Shown one piece after another: positions 31,316 to 42,589 of a stretch of 64,000 bases of DNA. How positions within the stretch are numbered: the first letter of the stretch is position 1; the number at the start of each line of letters is the position of its first letter. The notes under the pieces are model-generated. The model was not told the DNA's origin. It saw only the letters and a program-made list of their open reading frames with translations, and did no database searches. Made by a program: the position numbers and the translations under genes. This DNA comes from Pseudoips prasinana. Taxonomy: Eukaryota > Arthropoda > Insecta > Lepidoptera > Nolidae. The stretch is taken from NCBI GenBank assembly GCA_951640165.1, contig OX621237.1, positions 4,588,001-4,652,000 of the forward strand, in the 5' to 3' direction.

Positions 31316-31614
31316 CAAAAACTTGAGAGGTGTCAAGGGACACCCGGATGGAACGAAGTTATTTCTTATTATTTATTATGTAAGTACAAAAAACCTGTAC
31401 CTATACACTCAACAAAAATAATCGTCGCGACACCACACTGTTCAATGTGAAATAGAAATGAAAATATCTGGCTTGCTTTCTATAAGAGAGAAAGAGAGAC
31501 AGATAGAGAAACATGCGCACGCCGCACAGCTGCAAAAAGTGTCGTGACAACTTTTCGTGAGATTTTTTTCCGTCTAGCCTCCTTTCACAACGCGCGATAA
31601 GGAACTTCGTTCCA
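31316..31614 (+). mobile_element. Inverted-repeat element M3, copy b
   Basis: Nearly identical to 8985-9266: starts AAAACTTGAGAGGTGTC, has ATCTGGCTTGCTTTCTATAA and ends AAGGAACTTCGTTCCA. There are small indels around an (AGAG)n tract. Confidence 0.85.
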
Positions 31615-31744
31615 ATTAATTACTTACTAATTATAATAATTATGAAGATCTCATATGTTCCCAAGACTAAGTGAGTTATGTCTCTAGTTTACCTATTTAT
31701 TATCCTCACCATACTCTTCTATCCATAAAACAGATATTTCTTTA

Positions 31745-32010
31745 GATATTGACGGTCACCGTAGCCTAGTTGGTAGTGCTCCTGCCTACGAAGCTGGTGG
31801 TCCTGGGTTCGAATCCCGGTAAGTGCAAATATTTGTGTGATGAGCACAAATATTTGTTTCTGAGTCATGAGAATTTCTGAGGATGTTCTCTATGTATATA
31901 AGTATTTATCTATCTATATAAGTATGTATATCGTCGCCTGGTACCCATAGTACAAGCTTTGCTTAGTTTGGGGCTAGGATGATCTGTGTGACATTGTCCC
32001 TACATATTAT
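31745..32010 (+). mobile_element. SINE family C, complete
   Basis: Head TGACGGTCACCGTAGCCTAG, B-box GGTTCGAATCCCGG, body ATATCGTCGCCTGGTACCCA, end GACATTGTCCCTACATATTA then (ATT)n. No interruption. Confidence 0.9.
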
Positions 32011-32063
32011 TATATCACATATTATTATTATTATTTCGATATGAACTAGGAACACAATACCTC

Positions 32064-32395
32064 ATCATCATCATATTTAAGAGCTATGCTCTTTTCGGTG
32101 GAGCTTCTTCCAATCGTCTCGGCTTTCGGCGAGCGCTTTGACTTCTTGATATGACATTACATTTAACTTTTCCTTTATCTGCTCCATATAGGTCCTTCTT
32201 GGTCTTCCTCGTCCTCTCCTTGCCTCTATTTTGCCTTCAATTATATTCCTCATAAAGGTTTCATGTCATCAAGTGCCCTAACATCTTTCCCCTTCTGTTT
32301 TCTATTGTTCTTAATATGAATCTGTTCTCCTCTACCATTCGTAATACTTCCACATTTGTTTTTCTTTCCGTCCAACGAATCTTACACAATACCTA
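32064..32395 (-). pseudogene. LINE reverse-transcriptase C-terminal fragment
   Basis: The minus strand encodes RWTERKTNVEVLRMVEENRF, then ILRTIENRRGKMLGHL, then KERTRKTKKDLYG-like sequence with at least one frameshift (near 32260-32270). This R-W-x-D/E-R...NEEVL...GHL pattern is the usual C-terminus of one group of animal LINE reverse transcriptases. It ends in (ATG)n. Confidence 0.75.
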
Positions 32396-33130
32396 AAAGC
32401 ATACTAAGTAAAATAAATCACTTATATATTTAATACTTACGGTCTACCTCTTAGGCACATGTAGGTAGATAGTTTCTGTAGATCGGTAGGAAAAAACACA
32501 TTGTTTAATGTTTTGGGGAACTAGCTAGTTTTTTTTTGTTTTAACAGATGCCCGCCTGATCAAAATATTGAGACGGCTATCTGTGTAAATTTGAATATTT
32601 ACTCAAATTTGTGAAAATATTCAGTCTTTAAATTTTTCTAAGTAACGGGGTGTTAGGATAATGTAGAAAAATATGGTACTAATTATAAGAAACATAACAA
32701 GTGACATCTATATTTATGAATATACAACAGTAGGCGCCATCTATTGAATAACATAAGAACCAATGCGGTACCTCAATCATGTACAGTCTAATATAGTTCA
32801 GAAGAAAATTCATAGATGGCGTTAACAAAGTTACGATAACCAAAATAAACTAATTAGAACAATTTATTTTATTTTTAATATTTTTTGTAGTGGGTATTTA
32901 GATTTTACTAATTTATATTTTGTATTTATAAGCTAGGTAACTTGTGCGTTAGTATTATATTAACTAGTTTTTCTTATTTTACTTAGGTAACGTATCATAA
33001 TTATTTATGTTTACATGTAGTTACATAATGAATTAATGATAAATAATTCTACGCTAAGTGAAATAAGATTTTACTACAAAACAAATCATACATCAACTTC
33101 CTACATACGTAGGTAACAGTATTACTTACC
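32396..33130. other. No gene seen
   Basis: AT-rich DNA. An inverted pair (GGCGCCATCTATTGAAT near 32734 and ATTCATAGATGGCGTT near 32810) might mark a small element of about 95 bp, but I cannot bound it with other copies. Confidence 0.4.
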
Positions 33131-33133
33131 TAC

Positions 33134-33515
33134 TGCCTCGTTGATCTAGCGATAGCGTGTTCAACCGCAGAAAATGAGGTCCCGGGTTCAAATCCCGGGT
33201 CGGACCAAAAAGTGATATTGGGATTTTTCCGTAAAAAAGAAATTTCTCAGTATCAGTCCGAATTCTGGGAGTTGGCGGTATTACACCCCCGTGCCTCGGA
33301 GAGCACGTAAAGCCGTCGGTCCTGTACCCTATCGGAAGGAGGTCTCCTTCCGGTCGGGTCGCTAGTCGTCCCATCGGATCTTGAGTGATGGAATAGAAAG
33401 TGCCCCTGTGTTTGCGCACACACTTGTGCACTATAATATTAAGTTCTGTGCAATTGGCTAATCTCCATTGAGAATGGCCGCCGTGGTCGAAAGTCGGCCG
33501 GGAGGACATCATCAC
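33134..33515 (+). mobile_element. tRNA-derived SINE, family B, complete
   Basis: Head TGCCTCGTTGATCTAGCGAT, B-box GGTTCAAATCCCGGG, body GGGAGTTGGCGGTATTACAC, CTTCCGGTCGGGTCGCTAGT, end GGCCGGGAGGACATCATCAC. This is the longest copy and a good family reference. Peptides predicted across it are chance frames. Confidence 0.88.
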
Positions 33516-33609
33516 TACTATATTATATATAATTTAGTAGTGATGATATATTATATAATTATAATTTTATATTATTATAAGGAATAAATAATTTAACACA
33601 ATAGTTACA

Positions 33610-34556
33610 TCTATATAAATAAAAAGACAAGTCCTGACTGACTGACTGACTCATCAACGCCCAGCCCAAACCCTTGGACCTAGAAAGCTGAAATTTTGCA
33701 CAAATGTTTGCTTTATAATGTAGACAAGGAATAAGGAAGGATTTTTCGAAATTCAACCCCTAAGGGGGTAAAACAGGGGCGCTAAGTTAGTATGAAACTT
33801 TGCCGTTTTTGAAGTTTAAGGCATAAAAATTGGTATTAGGCCTTCCAGTTAAAAATAAAAAATCAAGTATTTCGGGGTTTTTGGAAATTCCACCCCCAAG
33901 GGCGAAAAATAGGGGATGTAAGTTTGTATGGAAGATGTGACAATTTTTAAGTTAAACGCATGAAAATTGGTATTAGGCATTTCAGTTAAAAATTAAAAAT
34001 ATATATTTCAGGATTTTTGGGATATCCACCCCTTAGGGCGTAAAATAGGTAGTCCAAAACTGAATTAATAGATGATCGCCTAAATCTCACCCAAAAACTA
34101 TGCACACATCTTAATTTTACCGCTTTACAAGTTTATATTTTTGTAATAGATTGCGAAATCATCGTTTTAGATCGTGCTATGGTTTCGTTCACAAAATTTT
34201 CTATAAGATCTATCAATGCCGTGGTCGCAACCTAATCTAATGGGAGTTACCTTTGTAATTAATGCACCGTTGATTATTATTTTACTTTATTAGACTTACT
34301 AACTGTACCTACCTTAGGACAATTGATATGCATTCTTTGATTTCTTTGGTTGATGATATCGGGTCGTTTTTTTAAATAATAGTAGCAAAGTAGTTTTAAG
34401 ATTATTTCTTAGTTAGGTTATTTATAGGTTAGGTTTTCTTAAATTTATATTGCTTATTTGTTTTTGAAGTTAAATTCTTTAGATTAAGCTAGAAGTAAGT
34501 AGTTACATTGGTCATCATTCGAAATTGTCGCGGACGAAGTCGCGGGCACCAGCTAG
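33610..34556 (+). mobile_element. Non-autonomous Helitron H2 (947 bp), complete
   Basis: It starts TCTATATAAATAAAAAGACA after an A and ends GTCGCGGACGAAGTCGCGGG then CACCAGCTAG before a T. The 3' hairpin is CGCGGACGAAGTCGCG. It contains three degenerate blocks with CCCCTAAGGGGGTAAAA, as in the helicase-bearing element at 1350-3314, of which it is probably a non-coding derivative. Confidence 0.88.
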
Positions 34557-34853
34557 TAAAATATATTTGTGCATCGAGCCTTAGTAACATTACATAATTT
34601 TATTACTTTGTTAATATTTGAATCCATATTTTTCCAAACTAAATACATGACCACATAGATGATATTACGTTCTTTATACTATTAATTAAATGGCTACCTA
34701 CCAAAAGAACATAATTATTCATTTTGTTACAAATAATACTTTTATTCTAACTTAGCCAAGTAATAAAAAAATATGGTACAAAATTTTATGTTATTGGTTA
34801 TACCGATCGATTAAAATTAGAATGTTAATTGTTATTTCAACACGATATTCATC

Positions 34854-34926
34854 GACCGTGTGGCCTAATGGATAAGGCGTCGGACTTCGGATCCGAAGAT
34901 TGCAGGTTCGAGTCCTGTCACGGTCG
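34854..34926 (+). tRNA. tRNA-Arg (anticodon TCG)
   Basis: 73 nt. The acceptor arm GACCGTG (34854-34860) pairs with CACGGTC (34919-34925), with discriminator G at 34926. The D arm GCCT/AGGC, anticodon stem TCGGA/TCCGA and loop CTTCGGA are complete. The anticodon TCG is at 34887-34889 and reads CGA arginine codons. The T arm contains the B-box GGTTCGAGTCC. There is no intron, and a pol III terminator TTTTT lies at 34936-34940. All stems are intact, unlike the SINE heads in this window, so this is a real tRNA gene. Confidence 0.96.
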
Positions 34927-34935
34927 CAGCATTCC

Positions 34936-34940
34936 TTTTT
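34936..34940 (+). terminator. RNA polymerase III terminator of tRNA-Arg
   Basis: A run of five T residues, 10 bases after the discriminator base; this is the usual pol III stop. Confidence 0.85.
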
Positions 34941-35759
34941 GCTTAAGTTCATATTTTATACCTTTTATTATCTTTATACATGAATGATATTCCTTAAGAA
35001 TTAAGTGGATTTGCGTACTACAAATAATACAATTTATAAAACACTAGCAGCTTCATTACCAAATATGTACTTGATAAGTATAATGCTAACGCTCTGTATT
35101 GTTACTGAATTTATCAGGATACAGTGATCTATTCAATTTATACCAGCTAGCTAAACAAATATATTTTAAAAATCGGCATGGCAGAACGTTTTTAATTGCG
35201 ATGGACGCTGTATCGTTGATTATACTTCGACCTAGAGAGCGTCTTTATTAATATGTACTTAATAAGGCAGATTTCGTAGAGCAAATGTATCCAATAACGC
35301 GGTATCGACTGTATAGGTGACGAACTGTACCTGCAATATAATGTACTTTGTGCATACAGCTAAATGTACCCGTATATAAAATATACTCTATGAAATGTAC
35401 CTACTTACTTTGTTTCGATTGTGTATTGACTTTACAGCAGCGCAGATACGTTTTAGTATAGCGCCATCTAGCAGCTAATGCAAGAACTATTTAGTATTCT
35501 TAACATTCGCTTCTGCTTTGATCTTGGTTATGCTATTCGACTCCATTCAACCCGATTGGATAACCGATTTTAATATGTATTGTGAGAGTTCAAGTGTAGT
35601 GATGCAATGAGTGTTCTAAATTTGAATTACATTACCTATATTAATATGTAAATGGTACTTAAAGGTAGGTTCCGGAATCTCGTTTATATAATATATAAAG
35701 TCAAGTCAGCAGCATCTCAGTAATCGTAATATTTGGCAATGTGAATAAAAATAAAATAT
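34941..35759. other. No gene seen
   Basis: AT-rich DNA, no long frame. I see no copy of the window's repeat families before the LINE tail that begins at about 35760. Confidence 0.45.
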
Positions 35760-35835
35760 AATAAAAAAAGGTTTTATTCACGTAGACTTTAAAAAAGCGT
35801 TTGTAAATAGTCAGAACATGTTTGTAGTGATATAG
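35760..35835 (-). mobile_element. LINE 3' tail, family T1 (short)
   Basis: The plus strand reads AAAAAAGGTTTTATTCACGT then AGACTTTAAAAAAGCG, the inverse of the T1 end at 1200-1258. Only about 75 bp are kept. Confidence 0.75.
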
Positions 35836-35839
35836 TTAA

Positions 35840-36685
35840 GTAAGTATAGAATACTCGTTATTAACTTATTATCTTATTTACAATATAGAAAAAGATGATT
35901 TGATATAATTTTTATTACATCCACAAGTTGTACCACATCAAACAGTTGACAGTAAACATATAAAGCGTTCTCTCTAAAGAACCTTTTAATGGAACTGAAC
36001 CTGGATTTTGCAACCGTTAAGTTCAAAACGCACGTCAAGGGTTTGACGTGCATTAGTTGTGTCGGGACGTGGTTTAGACCTCACTCCCCTATATTCTCCG
36101 AAAGTTCTGTGAAAGTCTCCTAGGCCATTTGTATGCCTTTTTAGAATTCCTTACCAAAAAAGTAAATAAGTAGTAATCCTGTATTTCCGTCTCTTCATCT
36201 GTAACAAGCTTAACGATTATTTAAACTTAGTATGAACATTTTGTGCTATGTTACTTTTAATATTCTTAAATATTTTCCAATTTAAAGATAGATAAATCTC
36301 TTCTACAAATCCATATCGAGTACAGTGACCTGACGATGTTCAATTTAAATTCAAATCGGTGTCGTGTCGGTAAATGTCATACGGGTCGTATGGCTTAAAC
36401 GTATTGCAGTGATCGTTGTTTTACCATGCATAACTAGATAGCGTGGATATCATTTTTATATAAAATCGGGCTAAAATAGGCACATGAAGTGGCCAATGCT
36501 GGCCGTTATTCCGTCGCTTAAACCACTAAACTAATTTAAATATCATTATTGCTCTCTCTAATCTAGCAGTATGAAAATAAACAAGGAATAGTCAAGTTAC
36601 TAAAACTATAATAAGCACATCAAGTATGAGCTACGGGCGCACAATTGGTGGACGCTTATTTGAGTTACCCCCAGTATTTATAATA
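35840..36685. other. No gene seen
   Basis: AT-rich DNA with a small inverted repeat GCACGTCAAGGGTTTGACGTGC at 36031-36052. No reading frame of interest, no family match. Confidence 0.45.
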
Positions 36686-37034
36686 CCAGCTGTGCCCCAC
36701 GGTTTTACCCGCGTTTACTTTATAAATTATCACAACTCCTCCCTCATAGGTGATAATATATAGCATATATGTTGACCCGACTTCTTAGTAATATTCATGC
36801 AAAATTTGAAGTAAATCCATGCAGTACTTTATGAGTTTAGCCCATTGACCTATATGTACATATAAGTCAATGGTTTAGCCCGGACATATATACCTACAGA
36901 CAAACTGACAAAAATTCTAAAAGCTATATTTTGGCTTCGATATCGATTGTAGTACACGCCCCAAGGATCCTTTAAAAAAAAAATTCAATGTAGGTACAGT
37001 TTTGACTTTCCTACGATTTTATTATATGAATAGA
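36686..37034 (-). mobile_element. Short Helitron H1 with a palindromic insertion
   Basis: On the minus strand the 5' end is TCTATTCATATAATAAAATC and the 3' end is GGGGCACAGCTGG. Near 36842-36880 the copy carries an extra palindrome (CCATTGAC...GTCAATGG) that duplicates GTTTAGCCC on both sides. Confidence 0.8.
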
Positions 37035-37039
37035 TGTTA

Positions 37040-37480
37040 TAGATTACGGATTACCTAATACGAGAAGCAAAAACTTTGTAGCTACCCCTTTTTACGAATA
37101 TTGCGCGGACTTAGGAGTATGAAACATTGTAACAGTTAAAGTTTATATTGAGAAGGAATGCTGAAAAGCTAATATTTTTCGGTATATGATAGGCATTTGA
37201 AGTAAATTATTTTAATAAAAATAAATTACACAGAGAAGACAACATTACACTGAGAAGAGATGACTTGAATTTGTGTCAAAACTGAGAATAAATTAATAGT
37301 ATTTTCATCACCCCATCTCGTAAAGAACATTTTTACTCTTCGATATCTGAGTGGAAAAGTCGTTTTTATCCTCTAGAGGTTAAAGTAAATTTGAATATAG
37401 AACATCATGGTGAATGCAAATTTAAACCTATTTACTTCTACCTCTATGGTGCCGAATTTCTCATACAACTTATTTAATTT
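37040..37480. other. No gene seen
   Basis: AT-rich stretch with no recognised family or motif. Confidence 0.4.
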
Positions 37481-37686
37481 ATTTTATTAAACTCGGAACC
37501 TTTTTGGTGTACTTTTTTAATTGTTTTGCACAATATTACTGTTCTATTACACCGAAACTGTAGCAGTTTTAGTTTTTCTTAATTATATCTAAGATTTCTT
37601 TGTTATAATTTAAACATTGTCCTGTAATACTAACATATCATAACACATCTTTAGCGAATAAAGTTCTTATCTTATCTTATCTTATC
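37480..37686 (+). mobile_element. LINE 3' tail with (CTTAT)n
   Basis: The segment ends GCGAATAAAGTTCTTATC followed by four CTTAT units. AATAAA plus a short tandem tail is the 3' end of CR1-like retrotransposons, as in the insertion at 38443-38815, which ends the same way. No coding part is recognisable. Confidence 0.55.
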
Positions 37687-38047
37687 ATAGTAATAATTTT
37701 ATTTATTATAATATTAATATTTTATTTATAATAATATTAATTAATACCTAAACTGAGATAAAAATATATTTGATATTTTTTTTTTCGCATTTAGTCATTT
37801 CCTCGCTGAGGTACCTACGTAAGTACTTTTTATTCTGTGGCTGAGGTGTGATGAAAAGTTACGTGTTGCACTCGAGTGCAAACATTTTTCACCTTGTGCT
37901 CTTTTAATTTCCTCGCTAATGCTCAGGATTCTAATTTTTGAATCACTTGCTCGGTTATCAAAATTGAGCACGCGGTTAAAAAGCAACTTTGCACTCTTGT
38001 ATAACAAATAACCTAGTGGTCGTATTTCAAACAATTGCGATTACTAA

Positions 38048-38330
38048 AAAGGTTTTTATTCACGTAGACTTTAAAAAAGCGCTTGTACATAGTCAGAACT
38101 ACATGTTTGTAGTAATATAGTTGTACACATAATTATTTCTAGGTACATATAGATATTTAAGTACACGGATTGTATGAAAACATTTATATAGAACATTTAA
38201 TTTATGATTTTATGATTATGTTATTTAGCTAGCTTACATTAAGTTATTCACTTTTTAAAGTTTTGGATATAAGTACTTTAATTAAGTAGGTAGGTACTAC
38301 TTACAAGTAATAATTAAATTCGTGAATATT
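38048..38330 (-). mobile_element. LINE 3' tail, family T1
   Basis: The plus strand starts AAAAAGGTTTTTATTCACGT then AGACTTTAAAAAAGCGCTTG, and continues with TTGTATGAAAACATTTATAT. It is inverted relative to 785-1258. Confidence 0.78.
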
Positions 38331-38356
38331 TGATAAAATAACAAAAACTACTTAAT

Positions 38357-38889
38357 ATCAGACGCCAGCACATCAAGCTACCCCAATCTGTCAAATTTCC
38401 CCAATAGCAAGTGAACTTAATGCTAATGTCATAATGTAGAGGAACATTCGTAGACAATATAAATATGTCAAAAATTTACTCAGAATACAAAACATGATTT
38501 ATTATAAAAGTACTTATATATCTGCTATTCGTGTATATAACCACTTACCATCTGATATAAAGCAATCAAATGGAACATTGTTTAAAACGAAATTAAAGAA
38601 TATGTTAATAGAGAATGTTTATTATAGTTTGCATGAGCTTTTTGCCAAAAATAATGTGTTATTATTACTAAGAATAAATTATATAGACTTGTTTGTATTG
38701 CATATCCGATATCGGTAGACTGTTGATCCTAAAAACTGTTACGTTATGATAATACCTTATTGTACACAGTTACGCAATAAATAATTCTTTATCTTATCTT
38801 TATCTAGTACTTAATAAAAATGTGTTGAAAATCTATAAAAGAAATTTGACTGATTGGGGTAATTGGGGTGGATGTGTTGGCGTCTGTAC
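38357..38889. mobile_element. Inverted-repeat element M1, copy e, carrying a LINE insertion
   Basis: The left arm (CAGACGCCAGCACATCAAGC) and right arm (ending GGCGTCTGTAC) are 530 bp apart instead of 140, because a LINE end lies between about 38443 and 38815. Confidence 0.82.
38443..38815 (+). pseudogene. LINE (CR1-like) C-terminal fragment inside M1
   Basis: The frame 38494-38718 encodes AIRVYNHLPSDIKQSNGTLF then KTKLKNMLIENVYYSLHELF. This is the typical C-terminus of CR1/Jockey-type reverse transcriptases (xYNxLP...FK..LK..L....YYS..EF). An AT-rich 3' part with AATAAA and TTATCTTATCTTTATC follows. It is 5'-truncated, and the natural start is absent. Confidence 0.78.
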
Positions 38890-39159
38890 TATGAGTGAAC
38901 TCATTTACTAAAATAAAGACCACAGGATTTGTTTGTGAACACCTACGTTGATTTAAAGCCTCCCCGTTTATGTACTGTTTATTCAGGGGTCCGGATCTAA
39001 TATGGCCGGTCAAAGGGTGCGTCTCATATCCGGGCTTTTATCCGTGCCAGACGTTTGCCAGACGCAAAATATATACAACAAGTAGGTATACTGGAAGTTT
39101 GAGCCCAAACCGCATTCGCATGTTTGTGGGTATATGTATGTTTACAAGGGAGTGGATTT

Positions 39160-39695
39160 TCATTGGATCCGGTGGTAGCACTAAAGCGCGACCGTCGTTA
39201 TAAACACAAGGTCCGCCATAATAATAATATTTAATTCGTACCTTAAAATAGACTGACCCATTCACACACAATGTGTAGTAAAAATATAGATAAAATTAAA
39301 ATTTCGATAATTAAACCTTCACATGATCTCTTTGACAATTACTTAAATATCATTACTAAAAGCTAGCTAAATATCATTACTATTATAAATTAAACCTTAT
39401 TGTAATTTTTTTCATACAACCATGTACCTAAATATCTATATGTACAGACGCCAGCACATCCAGCTAACCTATATACTACCTAAGCCAATCTGTAATTTTT
39501 TTTTTATAGATTTTCAACTTTAGCATAAAACCATAAGGTTCACTTTTAATTGAGGAAATTTGACGGATTGGGGTAGGTTGATTTGCTGGCGTCGTACAGA
39601 AATAATGATAAATTAATTCTATATTACGACAAACATGTTCTGACTATTAACAAGCGCTTTTTTAAAGTTTACGTGAATAAAAACCTTTTTAATTT
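39160..39695 (+). mobile_element. LINE 3' tail, family T1, interrupted by M1
   Basis: It matches 910-1258 in order: GGATCCGGTGGTAGCACTAA, AACACAAGGTCCGCCATAAT, TTTTTAAAGTTTACGTGAAT and AAAAACC. M1 copy f (39442-39597) splits it. Sequence upstream to about 38990 includes a second, inverted CCGGATCTAATATGGCCG. Confidence 0.78.
39442..39597. mobile_element. Inverted-repeat element M1, copy f
   Basis: Starts GTACAGACGCCAGCACATCC, ends GCTGGCGTCGTAC with one base lost. Comparison with the uninterrupted T1 copy near 1150-1165 indicates insertion at a TA. Confidence 0.85.
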
Positions 39696-39773
39696 TATTT
39701 ATAATTCTTTATAAATATTACCGACATATAGGAAATATATATATTATTAATCGTAATATTTTTATACTTTGAC

Positions 39774-40352
39774 AGTCTTATTTAAAAACGCTACTTAAAT
39801 TTAAGCCGGCCGCTTAACCACGGTTTAACTATTTTTTTTATTTAAAAACACGATTTAACTTTGACCCGCGGTTAAGCCATGTCAAAATTTAAACCACGTC
39901 GGCCCCTAGTTTAAACCTTTCTCAAATATGGCGGATTATATTTGCATCAGCTGACGTTTTGTTTGACGTTTGTTTGTGAATGGAGGTTTTATTGAAGTTA
40001 CTAACCATTTTAATTTTTAAATAAATACTGAATGCCAGTTGGATTCTTTTAATAAACTTCAAAATCCACCGAAGAAAATCAATAGTCCTTGAAAATGCAC
40101 TGTTACGATCATAAATCTATCATTCCATGCCTACCATAGAGCAAAAATCATAAAGTTTTGATACAAAATCCGATTTAGTCGATTAATTTTGGTCAAGCTC
40201 TATACCAGTCCCAGAAATGTTGACAGTGTAAAATAAAATGACGTTACTTAGCTGAGAAAATTTTAAGTAGGGTTTTTGAATAATATAAAAGCAGGGTTTA
40301 GCTGAGACATGGTTAAGCGGCGGATCACGGAATTATTTTAAATAAGAGTGTG
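39774..40352. mobile_element. Inverted-repeat DNA element of about 0.58 kb
   Basis: The left end GACAGTCTTATTTAAAAACG...GGCCGCTTAACCACGGTTTA and the inverse of the right end (CTGTCACTCTTATTTAAAAT...CCGCCGCTTAACCATG) are related over about 60 bp with gaps. The inner arms repeat the theme (GACCCGCGGTTAAGCC). There is no transposase frame. It is probably non-autonomous; the superfamily is not determined. Confidence 0.65.
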
Positions 40353-40913
40353 ACAGTTTTGATAGGTAAACACAGCAATGACGCAATACTAGTTGTTTAT
40401 ATTCTCTTTGATGACATTTAAAGTGGTTGGAGTCGCAACCAAACGTTACTACAGGTCGATACGCATGATAATTTTGTAATTTAATTAAAAGTAGTTTTTT
40501 AAGCGCTATCGGAAGATCAGCGTTACAGTAATAATTATTATTTACTGTAACATTTGCTGAGGTACATGCCTTTCCTAGCTAGTACTTATAATGTTGCATG
40601 CTTCATAAGTATTATGTAAACTAAACGCAATTAGTTATATCGTTTTAAATGTAAACTAAGTTAAGGATTATCTGTGCTTGTTGGGAATAAAAATTCTTTT
40701 TCTTTTTTTTTAATAGATTAATGGTAACTTATTGGTATCTGATCTATCTATACTGTGGTTGAACTGTGTATTCCGCTGCTATCCAGGATAGCTAGGATAT
40801 TATAGAATTTTGGAAATCATAAGTAGTCCAATAGGTATACTACATAAAATTTAGCTTCACGGAGAATTAAGCTCATAACAATCTTACATTTAACTTATTA
40901 TTCTTACTACTAA

Positions 40914-41240
40914 TCACACTTAATATTATAAAGGCGAAAGTTTGTGAGTGTGTGAGTGTGTATGCCTACTTCTTCGCGTCTAAACGGCTGAAGCGATTTT
41001 AATAAATTTTGGTATGGAGTTAGCTGATACCCTGGATTAACACATAGGCTATAATTTATAAAGTTTCACTCGGGTAAAGCGCTCATTCAAACGGGATGTT
41101 TGAATGTTTGTTACTCTTTCACGTAAAAACTACCGGACAGATTTTTATGAAACTTTGTAGTAATATAGCTTATATATCCGAATAACACATAGGCTATAAT
41201 TTATAAAGTTAAGCGCAGGTAAAACCGCGGGGCACAGCTA
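40914..41240 (+). mobile_element. Helitron H6-type, composite
   Basis: It starts TCACACTTAATATTATAAAG, GCGAAAGTTTGTGAGTG. Two related internal halves both pass through AACACATAGGCTATAATTTA. The end is AAAACCGCGGGGCACAGCTA. It looks like two similar elements fused. Confidence 0.7.
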
Positions 41241-41648
41241 TTATACAATAAAATTAATATTATCTTTGATTTTATCTATCTCTATTCTCAATATACCAAG
41301 TTCATATTACACTAACATTAAATCTACCATTATATCTTCGTAATATTTTCTTTCAATTCCTATTCCAAACAGACAATCTAACCCTATTTTCCATCGGTAC
41401 CGGTCAGTATGGGAAATCACCCGGTGATCCGTGCGGCCGCCGGTCAAAAGACTCTCATATCCGGAGTCCATTGAACCATAATAAAGTGGATACAGAAAAT
41501 GTTACCTACGTAAATTGTATGTCATATTTTGCATTAAAAATGTTGAAGTATCATAAAATTGAGGAGAACTTTGTCCTTTTTGGCGCAAAGGTTGCTGATG
41601 TACGAAAGTAGGTACTTACAGATTCATTTCTGCTTCACTTCATTTTTT

Positions 41649-41904
41649 TGGGACGAAGTTCTCTTATCGCGCGTTGCGAAAGGGGGCTAGATGGAAACAA
41701 TTAAGACGAAAAGTTGTAACGACACTTTTTTTGTTTTTTTTTTATTATTACTCAAATTGCCTACTGATTAAGTTTATATTACATTATATTTGTTAATAAT
41801 AATAAAATATATTATTACAATTCCTTCACTAATTAATCGAAAGGAACTTCGTTCCATCCGACCCGGATGGAACGAAGTTCCTTGACACCTCTCAAGTTTT
41901 TTTT
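41649..41904 (-). mobile_element. Inverted-repeat element M3, copy c (diverged)
   Basis: The plus strand begins TGGGACGAAGTTCTCTTATC, GCGCGTTG and ends GGATGGAACGAAGTTCCTTG, ACACCTCTCAAGT, inverted relative to 8985-9266. The middle is replaced by AT-rich DNA. Confidence 0.75.
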
Positions 41905-41934
41905 AATTCTGTCTTTCCATCTTGTTAGTATAAC

Positions 41935-42330
41935 TTACACGTTGCCTTATGTTGCCTTATTTTCTATCTTGGACTAAACATGGCATTATTCACGCGTTGC
42001 CATGTGTCTAATAAAACTATTTTTCTTTCTATCGTGTGATTAGACATGGCTTCACACCATGAGTCAAATATATTTTTTTTCTTTCTTTATTCAATACATG
42101 GCTTCACTTTATGCGTTGCCATGTGTCTAATACCACTTTACGTTGGTTTCTATCATTTGATACACGTCATGGCGTCACTTACACGTTGCCATGTGTCTAA
42201 TAAAACTTTTTGTTACTTTCTATCTTGTGATAGTTATGTGTATCACAAGATAGAAATATTTTTTATAACTTACGCGTTGCCATGTGTCTATTAAAAACTT
42301 ATTGTTTCTTTCTTTTGATACACATAGCCT
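41935..42330. repeat. Minisatellite, unit about 75-100 bp, about five units
   Basis: The core GCGTTGCCATGTGTCTAAT recurs at about 41994, 42112, 42185 and 42276 (and as CGTTGCCTTATG near 41941). Each is followed by AAAAC/ACCAC, T-rich DNA and TTTCTATC-T-TGTGAT. One unit contains the hairpin TATCTTGTGATA...TATCACAAGATA (42220-42256). Confidence 0.82.
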
Positions 42331-42390
42331 CACGGTATGCCGACTCTTTCCTATCTCTCTTTCACCTCTCTGATCTGGTGTCACCCTTAC

Positions 42391-42531
42391 GTACAGACGC
42401 CAGCACATCCAGCTACCCCAATCTGTCAAATTTCTTTTATAGATTTTCTACTTTATCACATAAACATAAGATTCACTTTCAATAGGGGAAATTTGACAGT
42501 TTGGGGTAGCTCGATGTACTGGTGTCTGTAC
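42391..42531. mobile_element. Inverted-repeat element M1, copy g
   Basis: Starts GTACAGACGCCAGCACATCC; ends GATGTACTGGTGTCTGTAC with two substitutions. Complete and uninterrupted. Confidence 0.87.
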
Positions 42532-42589
42532 AACAATCACAACACTAACATAACAATGTTGAACCTGAAATATTTTCTTTGAGGTGGAA

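Noticed and set aside
31797..31830. tRNA genes at SINE heads (also 6410, 58430, 12730, 33180)
   Set aside because: They have a B-box and partial A-box, but acceptor and anticodon stems do not pair and SINE bodies follow without a terminator. Only 34854-34926 folds fully.
33126..33515. 129-residue minus-strand frame
   Set aside because: Lies wholly inside a SINE B copy; related SINE copies do not keep it open.
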